From positions 186,001 to 250,000 of the forward strand of contig NZ_BKCF01000003.1 of the NCBI RefSeq assembly GCF_009014635.1: a stretch of 64,000 bases of DNA, given 5' to 3'. A program made the translations under genes and the position numbers. Below are positions 26,215 to 35,621 of the stretch, one piece after another; the stretch's first letter is position 1, and each line of letters starts with the position of its first letter. The notes beneath the pieces were generated by a model that was not told the DNA's origin, did no database searches, and saw only the letters and a program-made list of their open reading frames with translations. This stretch comes from Patiriisocius marinistellae. GTDB lineage: Bacteria > Bacteroidota > Bacteroidia > Flavobacteriales > Flavobacteriaceae.

Positions 26215-26606
26215 AGATTGGTGTTTTTATAAAAATAGCCAATGTGAATTTTAAAAAGGAAATTTTTATTAAAATTTAACTCAATTGTAGGCTTCCCCTT
26301 TTTAGGACACATTAAAATTCGATAAATAATTATTATTAAGGTCAGGTTTGAAGAAGAATTTAAATTCTTCTTCAAACCTAGGCTTATATTCTTTAGTGGA
26401 TTTGTTTCCTAAAGATTTATGTAGGACTAGTCTGAAATTTTGGTCTTTATCTAAATTATTTAGTCTAGCTCTCTAAAACGTTTAACGCTCTCTCCCCTAT
26501 TGTTTAAACCAAAGTTTTCTAAGGCCGCAAACCATCGCCATTGGTTTTAATATTTAACTATCAATCTTTTTCAAGAGCATTAAATGTATAACCATAATTA
26601 ACAAAT
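26215..26606. repeat. Gene-free stretch with a 36-bp perfect palindrome and R3 copy 3
   Basis: 26344-26379 is a perfect loopless palindrome whose half is AGGTTTGAAGAAGAATTT. No T run follows it on either strand, so it is not a standard terminator. From 26409 to 26527 the sequence aligns with 17030-17151 (AAGATTTATGTAG, GTCTAGCTCTCTAAA, TTTAACGCTC, CCAAAGTTTTCTAAGGCC), making it a third R3 copy without the CCTTGAT hairpin. No gene is seen. Confidence 0.75.
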
Positions 26607-27443
26607 CTACCTAAAAAAATCAAACTCATTGGTCTTAATCACATATCCAATCCTTATCATACTGCGGGACTTTTGATAGTCGAGTAATCCTTCGGCCTGT
26701 CCTAAATACCACTCTAACATTATAAACTGGTTAGAACGATTATTCTTAAAAGGATTATAGTATATTCTTGAACGAACTGTACCTTTTCCATCAAGATTCA
26801 GTCCCTTTCGAAGCATAATATTAAAATACAGCTTGTCTCTAATCATCTCGTGTTCTATGTTTAATTCGGTAAGTCCTATATATTCCAAAAGGTCGGGATT
26901 GTCGTTCTTGTAACCAAATGGTAACCAAGCTTCGAAATTGGCAGTGGTATTTTTAAAAATTTTAGTGCTATAGCTTGCTGTAACTCGATTCCAGCTTCGA
27001 GAGAAGATACTATCTCTCCCATTCGATTCATGCTCTAAGGCAATGGTAGCAAATCCTTTTAAAACATCATTAGTGTCGAAAAAAGGTTTACCCATAGCGA
27101 CAGAAGGGTTAAAATTAATATCCCTAAACGGAAAAGAATCTTCATAAATATCCCAGAATGCTTTTTGTGTATAGGTGAGAAACAAATAGCTGTCCCATGG
27201 CAGTCTATTCCTTGTAATAATCTGCTTAAAACTTATTTGATATTTTGCATTTGACGTGGCACTATTAATTTCAGAATTTGTCGGCACGCCAGTTATAAAA
27301 AAATTGTCTTTATGAATGGAAAAGTAAGGCAACCTTTTCACGGAATCTTTTAGTTGCTTTCTATTTATAGATTGCGCAAAACTGGATGAACCTAATAATA
27401 TGGTAACTATTAAAAGTGGAAACGCTAGTTGATGAATTTTCAT
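26607..27443 (-). CDS. pldA: Outer membrane phospholipase A (OMPLA)
   Basis: 278 residues from the ATG at 27443, which gives a signal peptide MKIHQLAFPLLIVTILLGSSSFAQ; an in-frame start at 27506 adds 21 residues without one. The OMPLA signature is present: WDIYEDSFPFRDINFNP upstream and the active-site block LEHESNGRDSIFSRSWNR with catalytic His and Ser, with the third residue usually Asn downstream. The protein is a 12-stranded outer-membrane barrel that hydrolyses phospholipids reaching the outer leaflet. It lies 93 bp after the end of the efflux operon and is probably separate. Confidence 0.88.
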   Translation of the reverse strand: MKIHQLAFPLLIVTILLGSSSFAQSINRKQLKDSVKRLPYFSIHKDNFFITGVPTNSEINSATSNAKYQISFKQIITRNRLPWDSYLFLTYTQKAFWDIYEDSFPFRDINFNPSVAMGKPFFDTNDVLKGFATIALEHESNGRDSIFSRSWNRVTASYSTKIFKNTTANFEAWLPFGYKNDNPDLLEYIGLTELNIEHEMIRDKLYFNIMLRKGLNLDGKGTVRSRIYYNPFKNNRSNQFIMLEWYLGQAEGLLDYQKSRSMIRIGYVIKTNEFDFFR

Positions 27444-27536
27444 GTGTGAAATTTTATCGATTATAATATTTAAAGGAGCTGTGCCAATGTTGGAATCAGA
27501 AGTCAAATTGTTTTGTTCAATTACTGAAATATTAAA

Positions 27537-28133
27537 TCATGGTTTATGTAAATGTTCCCAACCAATTTTAGAAACTAAACCATATAAAAACAAGGTGCTC
27601 AAAAATTCAAGTGACTTGGAGTTAATACTCGAATCAGTAAAATAATAATTGAAATATACCGCATTTGAGAGTTCATCGTATGATTTGCAAATTTCTACAG
27701 CGTCTATATCTTCTTTGTATAATCCTTCGCGCTTGCCTTTTTCTAAATTTCCTATCACAAATGGGATGATAATTTTATCCTTAAATGTTATTGCCTTGAA
27801 GAGATTTGAATTATGATATTTTTTCAAATCTCTACCAAAACTCGGTGATATGACGCGCGCCACATTGTTAATATATTTAAAAAACTTTTGTAATTCTTCT
27901 AATGCATTATCATTCTTCAATCGTATTCTATCAATATTTTTTTTTACTTCAAATGCTTCCAGTTTAATGGCCTCATACAACAGGTCGTCCTTATTTTGAA
28001 AATGCCTATATATGGTTTTTTTCGAAATTCCGCATTTTTCTGCAATGTCATCCATAGTAATGTGTTGAATGCCATTACAAAAAAATAAATCCACTGATTT
28101 CTGCAATATAATATTCCTTTTTAAGGCTTCCAT
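27537..28133 (-). CDS. TetR-family regulator at the end of the efflux operon
   Basis: 198 residues with an N-terminal TetR helix-turn-helix (HITMDDIAEKCGISKKTIYRHFQNKDDLLYEA, about 25-55) and a helical ligand-binding domain. Its start follows the TolC stop by 12 bp, so it is the last gene of the adaptor-pump-TolC operon and probably regulates it. TetR genes are more often first or divergent in such loci, so the position is slightly unusual. Confidence 0.9.
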   Translation of the reverse strand: MEALKRNIILQKSVDLFFCNGIQHITMDDIAEKCGISKKTIYRHFQNKDDLLYEAIKLEAFEVKKNIDRIRLKNDNALEELQKFFKYINNVARVISPSFGRDLKKYHNSNLFKAITFKDKIIIPFVIGNLEKGKREGLYKEDIDAVEICKSYDELSNAVYFNYYFTDSSINSKSLEFLSTLFLYGLVSKIGWEHLHKP

Positions 28134-28145
28134 GATTTACAAAAT

Positions 28146-29423
28146 TTAGTTTAATGTTCCCGTGACTTTATTGTAATTTGCCTGACTTATTTGACTCATG
28201 GCTTTAGCATCAATCACTTCAGAATATGCTTTTTGCCATAGTACTTGGGCTTCCAAAACATCTTTTCCTATTACTGTGCCAGCGTCAAAACGGTCTTGAT
28301 GCAATCTTAAATTTTCATCGGCTTGTTCTAAGGATTCTTCAGTGATTTCAACTCTTTTGATGGCTTGTTGCAATTCTAAATAGGCGTTTTCAATTTGAAT
28401 AAGAATCAATTCTTGCGTGTCTTCTAATTCTAGCTGTTTTGCTTCAGTTTTAAACTGTTGCTCTTTTACTTTTTGCTTTCTGCCTCCCCAATCAAATACA
28501 GGAATATTAACACTTAGGACACCATAATAAGAGGCAAAATCGTTACTAGTATCTGTAAAATCAATTTGTTTTCCAGTAGCATAAAGCCCATTAACATTAA
28601 AAGAAACCGTTGGTTTTCTGTCAGCATCTAAAACTTTAGATTGTAGCTTTTCAATTTCGACTGCGTTATTAAGTATTTTAACTTCTGGTCGTTTTGCTAC
28701 TGCTTCATCTACATTTACTTTTTGAGAAAGCATCAAACTGTTATCTAAGAAATCACTAACTTCAAAATTTGAATTTTCGAGACCTATTAATTGAGCCAAT
28801 TTTAGCTTTAAAATTGATAAATTATCTTTAGCTGTAATTAAATCTAATTCTGCTTGATTTAATTGTACTTGCACTTGAAGTATATCATTTTTATAAATAA
28901 GTCCTGCGTCAAATGAATTACTTAAATCCCTTAATAAAGCTGCTAGAAGCTCCTTATATTTATTGGCCAAATCTACTTTAGCGTTTACATTAATAATTTG
29001 CCAATAGGTGGTTTCAACGTCTAATAATACTTCAGACTGTGTTAATTCTCTTTGAGATGTATATAATTCAACAGCGGTATTACTTATTTTTTTTGCTGTA
29101 TTTATTTTTCCACCTGCATAAATAATTTGTGTAACACCCACAGAAGCTGTTGCTTGATTTTCTGGCAATAATACATTCAAAGGGTCGCCAACATGAATTC
29201 CCATAGCGCTAGCATCTACAAAAGGTTTATCAGACGCATAAACAGATGCTTGTGCTGCTTTTGCAGCTTCAATATTTCGCATTGCTCTTTTAGTGTTTTT
29301 GTTGTTATCATTTGCTAAGACTTTTGCTTGCTCTAAAGTTAAAATTAGCTCTTGAGCATGCATACTATGATATGAGAATGCCATTATGAGGGTTAAAAAA
29401 AATATTTTTTTATAAAATTTCAT
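28146..29423 (-). CDS. TolC-family outer membrane efflux protein
   Basis: 425 residues with signal peptide MKFYKKIFFLTLIMAFSYHSMHAQ and two OEP repeats of long amphipathic helices (LTLEQAKVLANDNNKNTKRA..., and IENAYLELQQAIKRVEITEESLEQADENLRL). It forms the trimeric outer-membrane channel partner of the RND pump encoded 92 bp upstream. Being slightly shorter than E. coli TolC is normal in Bacteroidota. Confidence 0.9.
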   Translation of the reverse strand: MKFYKKIFFLTLIMAFSYHSMHAQELILTLEQAKVLANDNNKNTKRAMRNIEAAKAAQASVYASDKPFVDASAMGIHVGDPLNVLLPENQATASVGVTQIIYAGGKINTAKKISNTAVELYTSQRELTQSEVLLDVETTYWQIINVNAKVDLANKYKELLAALLRDLSNSFDAGLIYKNDILQVQVQLNQAELDLITAKDNLSILKLKLAQLIGLENSNFEVSDFLDNSLMLSQKVNVDEAVAKRPEVKILNNAVEIEKLQSKVLDADRKPTVSFNVNGLYATGKQIDFTDTSNDFASYYGVLSVNIPVFDWGGRKQKVKEQQFKTEAKQLELEDTQELILIQIENAYLELQQAIKRVEITEESLEQADENLRLHQDRFDAGTVIGKDVLEAQVLWQKAYSEVIDAKAMSQISQANYNKVTGTLN

Positions 29424-29515
29424 TATGTAAATAATAATTTGAATTATAGCACTACTGCTTCATATTATGGGGAGTAATTGCAATTAAGCATGGAAGCAGT
29501 AGCCTATAATTTTTG

Positions 29516-32500
29516 TTAATTAAATCGTTTTTTCAATTTATGTTTTAAGATGTCTAATTTTCTAGTCGTTCTGCTTTTCTTTGGTTTATAAAGAATAGGT
29601 TCAAAAGTTTGAGCATTTGCATGCATATGTACTTCTTTAGGTGCCTCAATTTTCACGAATTTGTAATACAGAATAGGCACAATAAATAAGGTCATTACCA
29701 TAGAAACCAATAAACCAACAGCTAAAACACTACCTAAAGGTGCCCAAAGTGGCGATTTTCCAGCAATCATTGGTACTACTCCGATAGCTGCTGCACATGA
29801 GGTTAAGAAAATAGGACGCATACGTCTTTTTCCTGCTGCCTTTGCTGCTTCAAGTTTATTGTAGCCATGTTCTAGAATCAATTCATCGGCATAATCAACC
29901 AGTATAATTCCGTTTCTAACTACAATACCAATCAAACTTATAATTCCCATAAAGGCTGTAAAACCGAAAGGATTTCCTGTAAGGTATAATCCTAAAAAGG
30001 CACCTAATAAACTCAATGGAAACGTTGCTAAAACGATTAATACTTTTAAGAAGTTTTTAAATTGAAATAATAGCACTAAAAAGATAAGCATGATACTAAT
30101 TCCCATAGATGCTCCCATTCCAGGACCAGTTTCATTAATGCTTTCATATTCTCCACCATAGTTAATACTAATGCCATCTGGCAGATTTAAATCTTCAATT
30201 TGAGGCATAATTTCTGCTTGAATGGTTGCAGCTTTTATTCCCATTTGTGCTTCCGATCTTACGGTAAGTGTACGTAATCCATTTCTATGTGCTATAACAC
30301 CTGTATGCCATTCTGGAGAAATAGTTGCGACTTCTCTTAAAGGTACTTTCGTTCCTAATGCAGTAGAAATGTTTAAACTTCCTAATTCATCTAAGTTTTT
30401 TCTATCATTTTCATCATAACGAAGCAATATGTCAATAGGCTTATCACCTTCATAAATCGTGCTTACAGGAAACCCTTTTAATCCTGCGCCTAAAGTTTGC
30501 GACACGTTGGTATTCGTCACACCTAATCTGTTTGCAACATCATCTTTTAAAGCAACTGTAGCTCCTAAATAATCATCTTGGTATGTCGTTCTAATCCAGT
30601 TTGTGCCTTCGGCATTTCTAAGAATATCTTCAACTTGTACAGCAACTTCTTTTTGCACATTCATATCTTCTCCAGCAATTCTCACTTCTATTGGTGCAGG
30701 AGCTTCATTTAAAGATAATTGACGAATTCTTATATAACCATCTGGCACAAAGTTTTTGAACTTATCTAGATATTCCTCAGCCAATTCTGTTGTTGCATCT
30801 TTACCTGTTGTGGTAATAAAAATTTGAGCAAAGTTTTTACGCGGAAATTCTGGTGCATACGTAGAATGAAAACGAGGAGAACTTGTACCTACAAAACTGG
30901 CTACACCTACTACTCTATCTTCTCCTTCAATTGCTGCCTCTACTCGTTTTACAACTTCTTCGGTTTGCTCTAAACTTCCACCATTTGGTAACCAAACTTC
31001 TATATTAAATTGATTTCTTTCGGCTATCGGAAATAACTCTTGCTCTAATTGTGAAGCGACTCCAAAACCTAAGAAAATGGAAAGAAGACCAATTAGCATT
31101 GTTAAGTTTGGACTTTTAAAACAACGATCTAACATACTATTGAATACATTTTGTAAACGATCTAGCATGCTATTTTTTTTCTTTTCCTCTTTTTCTGAAT
31201 CTTTCTTTAATCCTTTTTTAATAAAGACATAACACAAATAAGGTGTTAATAAAAGTGCTACTAGTAAAGACGCAAATAAAGCTACTGCAACCGCAACTGG
31301 TAATGCTTGAATAAATTCTTTTGAGATTCCGTTTAAGAAAAATGCTAATGGTAAAAAAGAGCAAATAATAGCCATAGTAGCTGTAAAAACAGGCACCATT
31401 AACTGTGTTGCACTTTGCCAACCAGCAGTCCAAGGATCTTCGCCTTCATCTAATTTTTCAACGTAATTATCTACGACCACAATGGCGTCATCTACCACCA
31501 TACCAAGTACAATAATTAAGGCAGCTAGCGTTACTTGATGTATTTCAATTCCCATCATATTTAGGACTCCAAACGTGATAAAAATAGACACAGGAGCAGC
31601 AACAGCAGATACTATTGCAAAACGGAATGGGAGTAAAATAATAACTACCATAATTACAGCTAAAATAGCGATAGCAAATTCTAGCATAAAATGGCTAATA
31701 CTTTCTTGTACTACTTCTGGCTGGTTTACAATAGTTTGTACGTGTACATCACTTGGTAATTCTTGCTCTATCTTATGTAAAGCAACTTCTACTTTTTCTC
31801 CAAATTGTACAATATTGTTTCCTGGTTGCATTTCTATTGCAATCATGGTTACTTTATCGTCACCAACTTTTATAAAACTTGTTGTTTCTTCATAACGACG
31901 TTCAATATTTGCTACATCTTTTAAGCGTACAATCTTTCCTTCTGGTGTGCTGTACACAATTTGATTGCCTAAATCGGTAACATTTTTATATTGATTTTTA
32001 GCAAAAACAGATACTTCTGAATTTTCTAAGGTAATTCCACCTGCGTAATCTGTATTATTTTGCATTTGGATGACTTGCGCAATACTTGAAAAATCAAAAC
32101 CATATTGTCTTAATTTTTCATCTTTTACAGTCACATAAATTTGTTCTTTTTGTCCGCCATACCTTTTAATTTTGGATGTTTCCGGAATCGTTTTCAATCC
32201 ATCTTCTAACTTATCTAAGTAGGTTTCAAGCTCAGCATAATTTCTATTTGGAGCCGAAACAGTAATCATTTGCGAAACAACATCTCCAAAATCGCTATTT
32301 ACTATTGGTCCAACCATTCCCTTTGGTGTAGCAAAACTTTGTGGAAATGTGGTCATTAATCCACGTTGTAGTGTAGACCAGAACTCATCTGTATTTACTA
32401 CATTTTCATTTAATTCTACTGTAATAACCACTTGTCCTTCAGAAGTATCAGAAAATGTTTTTGCCTTTCTAATTTCTTCAAAACCAAACAAATATTGCTC

Positions 32501-32716
32501 TAATGGGTCTGTTAATTGTCTTTCTACTTGTAATTCATCAGCACCAGGAAAAGCAGCAATAACTAATCCTTTACGCACTGTAATTTGAGGATCTTCACTA
32601 CGAGCCATTGTTGCTAACGAGTAGATTCCTAAAATCATGAGAATTACGGTAAGAACAATCGTTACCTGATGATATTTCATAGAAGCCTCTATGAAATTTA
32701 TTTTCACTTTTTTCAT
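29516..32716 (-). CDS. RND efflux pump inner-membrane protein (AcrB/HAE1 type)
   Basis: 1066 residues with the 12-helix RND layout: one helix at the N-terminus, a large periplasmic loop, helices 2-6, a second periplasmic loop and helices 8-12. The proton-relay Asp pair of helix 4 is in GMVVDDAIVVVDNYVEKL; the second half has GIVVRNGIILVDYADE. It exports hydrophobic compounds by proton antiport together with the adaptor and TolC genes next to it. The start MKKVKINFIEASMKYHQ lies 25 bp after the adaptor stop. Confidence 0.93.
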   Translation of the reverse strand: MKKVKINFIEASMKYHQVTIVLTVILMILGIYSLATMARSEDPQITVRKGLVIAAFPGADELQVERQLTDPLEQYLFGFEEIRKAKTFSDTSEGQVVITVELNENVVNTDEFWSTLQRGLMTTFPQSFATPKGMVGPIVNSDFGDVVSQMITVSAPNRNYAELETYLDKLEDGLKTIPETSKIKRYGGQKEQIYVTVKDEKLRQYGFDFSSIAQVIQMQNNTDYAGGITLENSEVSVFAKNQYKNVTDLGNQIVYSTPEGKIVRLKDVANIERRYEETTSFIKVGDDKVTMIAIEMQPGNNIVQFGEKVEVALHKIEQELPSDVHVQTIVNQPEVVQESISHFMLEFAIAILAVIMVVIILLPFRFAIVSAVAAPVSIFITFGVLNMMGIEIHQVTLAALIIVLGMVVDDAIVVVDNYVEKLDEGEDPWTAGWQSATQLMVPVFTATMAIICSFLPLAFFLNGISKEFIQALPVAVAVALFASLLVALLLTPYLCYVFIKKGLKKDSEKEEKKKNSMLDRLQNVFNSMLDRCFKSPNLTMLIGLLSIFLGFGVASQLEQELFPIAERNQFNIEVWLPNGGSLEQTEEVVKRVEAAIEGEDRVVGVASFVGTSSPRFHSTYAPEFPRKNFAQIFITTTGKDATTELAEEYLDKFKNFVPDGYIRIRQLSLNEAPAPIEVRIAGEDMNVQKEVAVQVEDILRNAEGTNWIRTTYQDDYLGATVALKDDVANRLGVTNTNVSQTLGAGLKGFPVSTIYEGDKPIDILLRYDENDRKNLDELGSLNISTALGTKVPLREVATISPEWHTGVIAHRNGLRTLTVRSEAQMGIKAATIQAEIMPQIEDLNLPDGISINYGGEYESINETGPGMGASMGISIMLIFLVLLFQFKNFLKVLIVLATFPLSLLGAFLGLYLTGNPFGFTAFMGIISLIGIVVRNGIILVDYADELILEHGYNKLEAAKAAGKRRMRPIFLTSCAAAIGVVPMIAGKSPLWAPLGSVLAVGLLVSMVMTLFIVPILYYKFVKIEAPKEVHMHANAQTFEPILYKPKKSRTTRKLDILKHKLKKRFN

Positions 32717-32741
32717 TTATAAAGTTTCTTTTCAGTTATGA

Positions 32742-33758
32742 TTATAAGGCAATTTTTTGTCCTTCTTTTATATTTTTTTGTCCTTCGATTAACACGTTAT
32801 CGCCTACCTCTAATCCAGAAGTGATAATAATGTTATTGTTTTTAAAACTACCAACGGTAACACGTCTTTTAATTGCTTTACCATTATCTGCTACAAATAC
32901 ATAAAGAATATCGTTGGCATCTCTGAGTACAGAAACTGAAGGAATAGAGATTACTTCCACAGGGTTTCCTGTGTTAATCTGAATGCTACTAATCATACCT
33001 GGTAATAGCTCATTATCCTTGTTGTCTAAGCGAACCTTTACATTAAAGGTTCTGGTAAGTGCATCTGCACTCGGATTTAGAATGTCTATTTTTCCTTTAA
33101 AAGTTTTGTTTAGTGAAGCAATGGATACAGATGCTTCTGTACCAATTTTTAATTTAGAAATTTCAGATTCTGTTATCGATGCTTTTGCATATACTTTATC
33201 AGTTTTCATTATTGTAAATGCTGGAACACTTGGTGCAGCAGTTGCACCAACTTCAGTTATTTTAGCTGTAATTATTCCTGTAAAAGGTGCATATAATTTA
33301 GTGTCATTCAAGTTTTTACCCGCCATACTTTTATTAGCTTTTGCTTGAGCAACAGCTACTTTTGCTGTAATAAAATCGCGTTCTGGTAAACTTCCTTTTT
33401 TATATAAACCATTTAATCGATTAAAATTATCATTGTCTTGCTCTAAACTTGCTTCAGCAATGTAAAAGGCGTTTTGATACGTAGTGGCATCAATAGATGC
33501 TAATAATTGTCCTTTTTTAACACGTTGGCCTTCTTCTACAGTAACGTGAGATACACGCCCTTGAACTGCAAAACCAATAGAAACAATATTATCTGCTTCT
33601 ATTGTTCCGCTATAATTTAGCATTTCATTTTCAGGGGTGGTTTTAATCTCTAATACAGTAGCTTTTTGAATTTGTTCTATTGCTTTTTTTTCTTTTTTTT
33701 CGCTGGAACAACTTACCAATAGAAAAATAAGTATTGTTACATTTATTAAATGTTTCAT
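32742..33758 (-). CDS. RND efflux periplasmic adaptor lipoprotein
   Basis: 338 residues from the ATG at 33758, which yields a lipoprotein signal peptide MKHLINVTILIFLLVSC with Cys17 as the lipidated residue; a start at 33806 adds 16 residues that mask the signal. Domains in order: lipoyl-like beta (AVQGRVSHVTVEEGQRVKKGQLLASID), helical hairpin (YQNAFYIAEASLEQDN), second lipoyl half (KLYAPFTGIITAKITEVGA), beta barrel and MP domain. It bridges the inner-membrane pump and TolC. First gene of the operon; the 218-bp upstream gap holds an imperfect dyad, GCACATGTA/TGTACGTGC, at 33921-33939 as a possible operator. Confidence 0.9.
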   Translation of the reverse strand: MKHLINVTILIFLLVSCSSEKKEKKAIEQIQKATVLEIKTTPENEMLNYSGTIEADNIVSIGFAVQGRVSHVTVEEGQRVKKGQLLASIDATTYQNAFYIAEASLEQDNDNFNRLNGLYKKGSLPERDFITAKVAVAQAKANKSMAGKNLNDTKLYAPFTGIITAKITEVGATAAPSVPAFTIMKTDKVYAKASITESEISKLKIGTEASVSIASLNKTFKGKIDILNPSADALTRTFNVKVRLDNKDNELLPGMISSIQINTGNPVEVISIPSVSVLRDANDILYVFVADNGKAIKRRVTVGSFKNNNIIITSGLEVGDNVLIEGQKNIKEGQKIAL

Positions 33759-33976
33759 AGATAATCTTATTAGTGTAATTTTTGATTTTATTATTTTACA
33801 CTGCAAAATTGCTCCTAATTGAAGTATTAGAAAAGGTCTATAAAATGATTAAATTGGTCTAAAACAGGTATTTTAATTCAATATAGAAAAACACAAAAGA
33901 CACACATCGCTGTATCAAAGGCACATGTAATGTACGTGCATATAATTAAATAGGTCAAAAATAGCTTGAAAATAGC

Positions 33977-34873
33977 TTAGTGTGTTTTTCTAAAAGTAGT
34001 AGGAGAAAAACCGGTGTGCTTTTTGAAAAATTTGCCAAAGAAAGATTGATCACTGAATTGTAATTCTTCTGCAATTTCAGAAATACTTAAAACAGGAGTA
34101 TTGAGTAAAATTTTTGCCTCTAAAATCACAGCTTCATTTATTAATTGATTTGCTGTTTTTCCTGAAATTTCTTTTAACACTTTTGATAGATAACCTGAAG
34201 TTACACAAAGTACATCAGCATAAAACTTAACGGTTCTTTCATTTTTTAAATTCTCATTTAAAAGGTCTAAAAAACGAAGCATTAAATCTTCTTGACGTGA
34301 CAAACTAGCTTCTAAATCTGGAAATTCTCGCTTATAAATTGAAGCGTAATGATACAATAATAATTTAAACGAAGATTGCACTAGTTCTTGTTTAAAGGGT
34401 AATTTTTCTAAAGAAAACCGCTGATTTCGTCCTAATATTTTTGCCAAAGAAACAGCCGAATCCATTTCTTCATTAGATAATTTTAATTTTGGAATATTAT
34501 TACCAGTAAAAAATTCAAAAGCATCGTGGTCCTCTTTTTTAAAACCGTTACTTAGAATAAAATCAACTGTAAAACTCACAGAAATAATACTTAATTTAGG
34601 GTTCATTTCAAGAATATGAGCTACAACCTGTGGCTTTGCAATAATGGCTTCGTTTTTTACAAGGGTATGTTTAATTAAATTGAGCTGTAATGTCAAGCTT
34701 CCTGAAACTATGAGAAATAGGCAAAAGCTATCGGTTCGAAAAGGATAAGTAATTGGAATTTTTTCAAATCTACTATGAGAAATATGAATATGTAATCCAT
34801 CACCTTGGTCAGAGTCTCCAAGGATTTCAATAAGTTCACTTATTGTATGATTTTTAATTGATAGGTTTTTCAA
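33977..34873 (-). CDS. AraC-family transcriptional regulator
   Basis: 298 residues: an N-terminal cupin-like sensing domain (about 20-130) and a C-terminal pair of helix-turn-helix motifs (VTSGYLSKVLKEISGKTANQLINEAVI and SISEIAEELQFSDQSFFGKFFKKHTGFSPTTFR). It is transcribed towards the efflux operon, 218 bp before the adaptor start, and may activate it, which is inference from adjacency. Confidence 0.9.
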   Translation of the reverse strand: MKNLSIKNHTISELIEILGDSDQGDGLHIHISHSRFEKIPITYPFRTDSFCLFLIVSGSLTLQLNLIKHTLVKNEAIIAKPQVVAHILEMNPKLSIISVSFTVDFILSNGFKKEDHDAFEFFTGNNIPKLKLSNEEMDSAVSLAKILGRNQRFSLEKLPFKQELVQSSFKLLLYHYASIYKREFPDLEASLSRQEDLMLRFLDLLNENLKNERTVKFYADVLCVTSGYLSKVLKEISGKTANQLINEAVILEAKILLNTPVLSISEIAEELQFSDQSFFGKFFKKHTGFSPTTFRKTH

Positions 34874-34983
34874 ATAAAAAGATGCTATAATTATGGAATT
34901 TTCAAATATACTATATAGATTTATAGTATAACTCTAATTAAATAGATAGAGAAAATTTACTTTAATTAATTTTCAACAAAAAA

Positions 34984-35454
34984 TTAATACTCCGTTTTGT
35001 CTATTTTCTTTGTCCATTCTTGAAATGGTTTTATAGCAATTTCGGGCGATAATTGTTCAAATGGAATACTTCTTTTATTATAAGGTAAAGGAATTTCTTC
35101 GTAAATAAAAGCATCATCAAAGCCTATGTTTGCAGCATCTGCTTGACTACTTCCATAATAAACCTTATCTGGTCTTGCCCAATAAATAGCACCTAAGCAC
35201 ATGGGGCAAGGTTCGCAAGAGGTATAAATTATACAGCCATCTAATTGAAATGAATCAAGATTTTTACACGCATCTCTAATCGCAGTAACTTCGGCGTGCG
35301 CTGTTGGGTCGTTAGTTGATGTAACCTTATTGTTTCCTTTTCCTATAATTTTTCCATCCTTAACAATAACACAACCAAAGGGTCCACCTTCATTATTTTG
35401 CATCCCTCTTAAAGCTGCATTTACAGCTTCTAGCATAAATTTTTCCTTGCTCAT
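34984..35454 (-). CDS. guaD: Guanine deaminase (cytidine deaminase fold)
   Basis: 156 residues with the zinc-deaminase motifs HAEV (His and Glu) and PCPMCLGAIYWA (two Cys), and the C-terminal YNKRSIPFEQL typical of Bacillus-type GuaD. It converts guanine to xanthine in purine salvage. tRNA adenosine deaminase TadA was considered but the DPTAHAEV context and C-terminus fit guanine deaminase better. A TATATTTG -7 box lies upstream at 35474-35481. Confidence 0.85.
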   Translation of the reverse strand: MSKEKFMLEAVNAALRGMQNNEGGPFGCVIVKDGKIIGKGNNKVTSTNDPTAHAEVTAIRDACKNLDSFQLDGCIIYTSCEPCPMCLGAIYWARPDKVYYGSSQADAANIGFDDAFIYEEIPLPYNKRSIPFEQLSPEIAIKPFQEWTKKIDKTEY

Positions 35455-35473
35455 TACTAATCTTATTTTTTTG

Positions 35474-35481
35474 CAAATATA
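35474..35481 (-). promoter_or_regulatory. Putative -7 promoter element of the guanine deaminase gene
   Basis: The minus strand reads TATATTTG, an exact TAnnTTTG match, 20 bases before the ATG at 35454. Confidence 0.45.
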
Positions 35482-35572
35482 CTAGTTAATCTAGTGTTAG
35501 TACAGCTCATTTTATATACTCAAAATGGTTTTTTTAAGTATTTATTTTTCTTCGGAAATATTACACAATAAA

Positions 35573-35601
35573 AAAAGCTTCAGAATTAACCTGAAGCTTT
35601 T
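35573..35601 (-). terminator. Rho-independent terminator of the LamG/LGFP/protease gene
   Basis: AAAAGCTTCAG pairs with CTGAAGCTTTT around a 7-base loop; on the minus strand a T run follows. It lies 21 bp after the stop of the gene at 35622. Confidence 0.9.
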
Positions 35602-35621
35602 TAACTTTTTGGTTGTTATAA

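Noticed and set aside
29516-32716. Several open frames antisense to the RND pump gene
   Set aside because: They lie entirely within a 1066-residue gene with full RND motifs and have no independent support.
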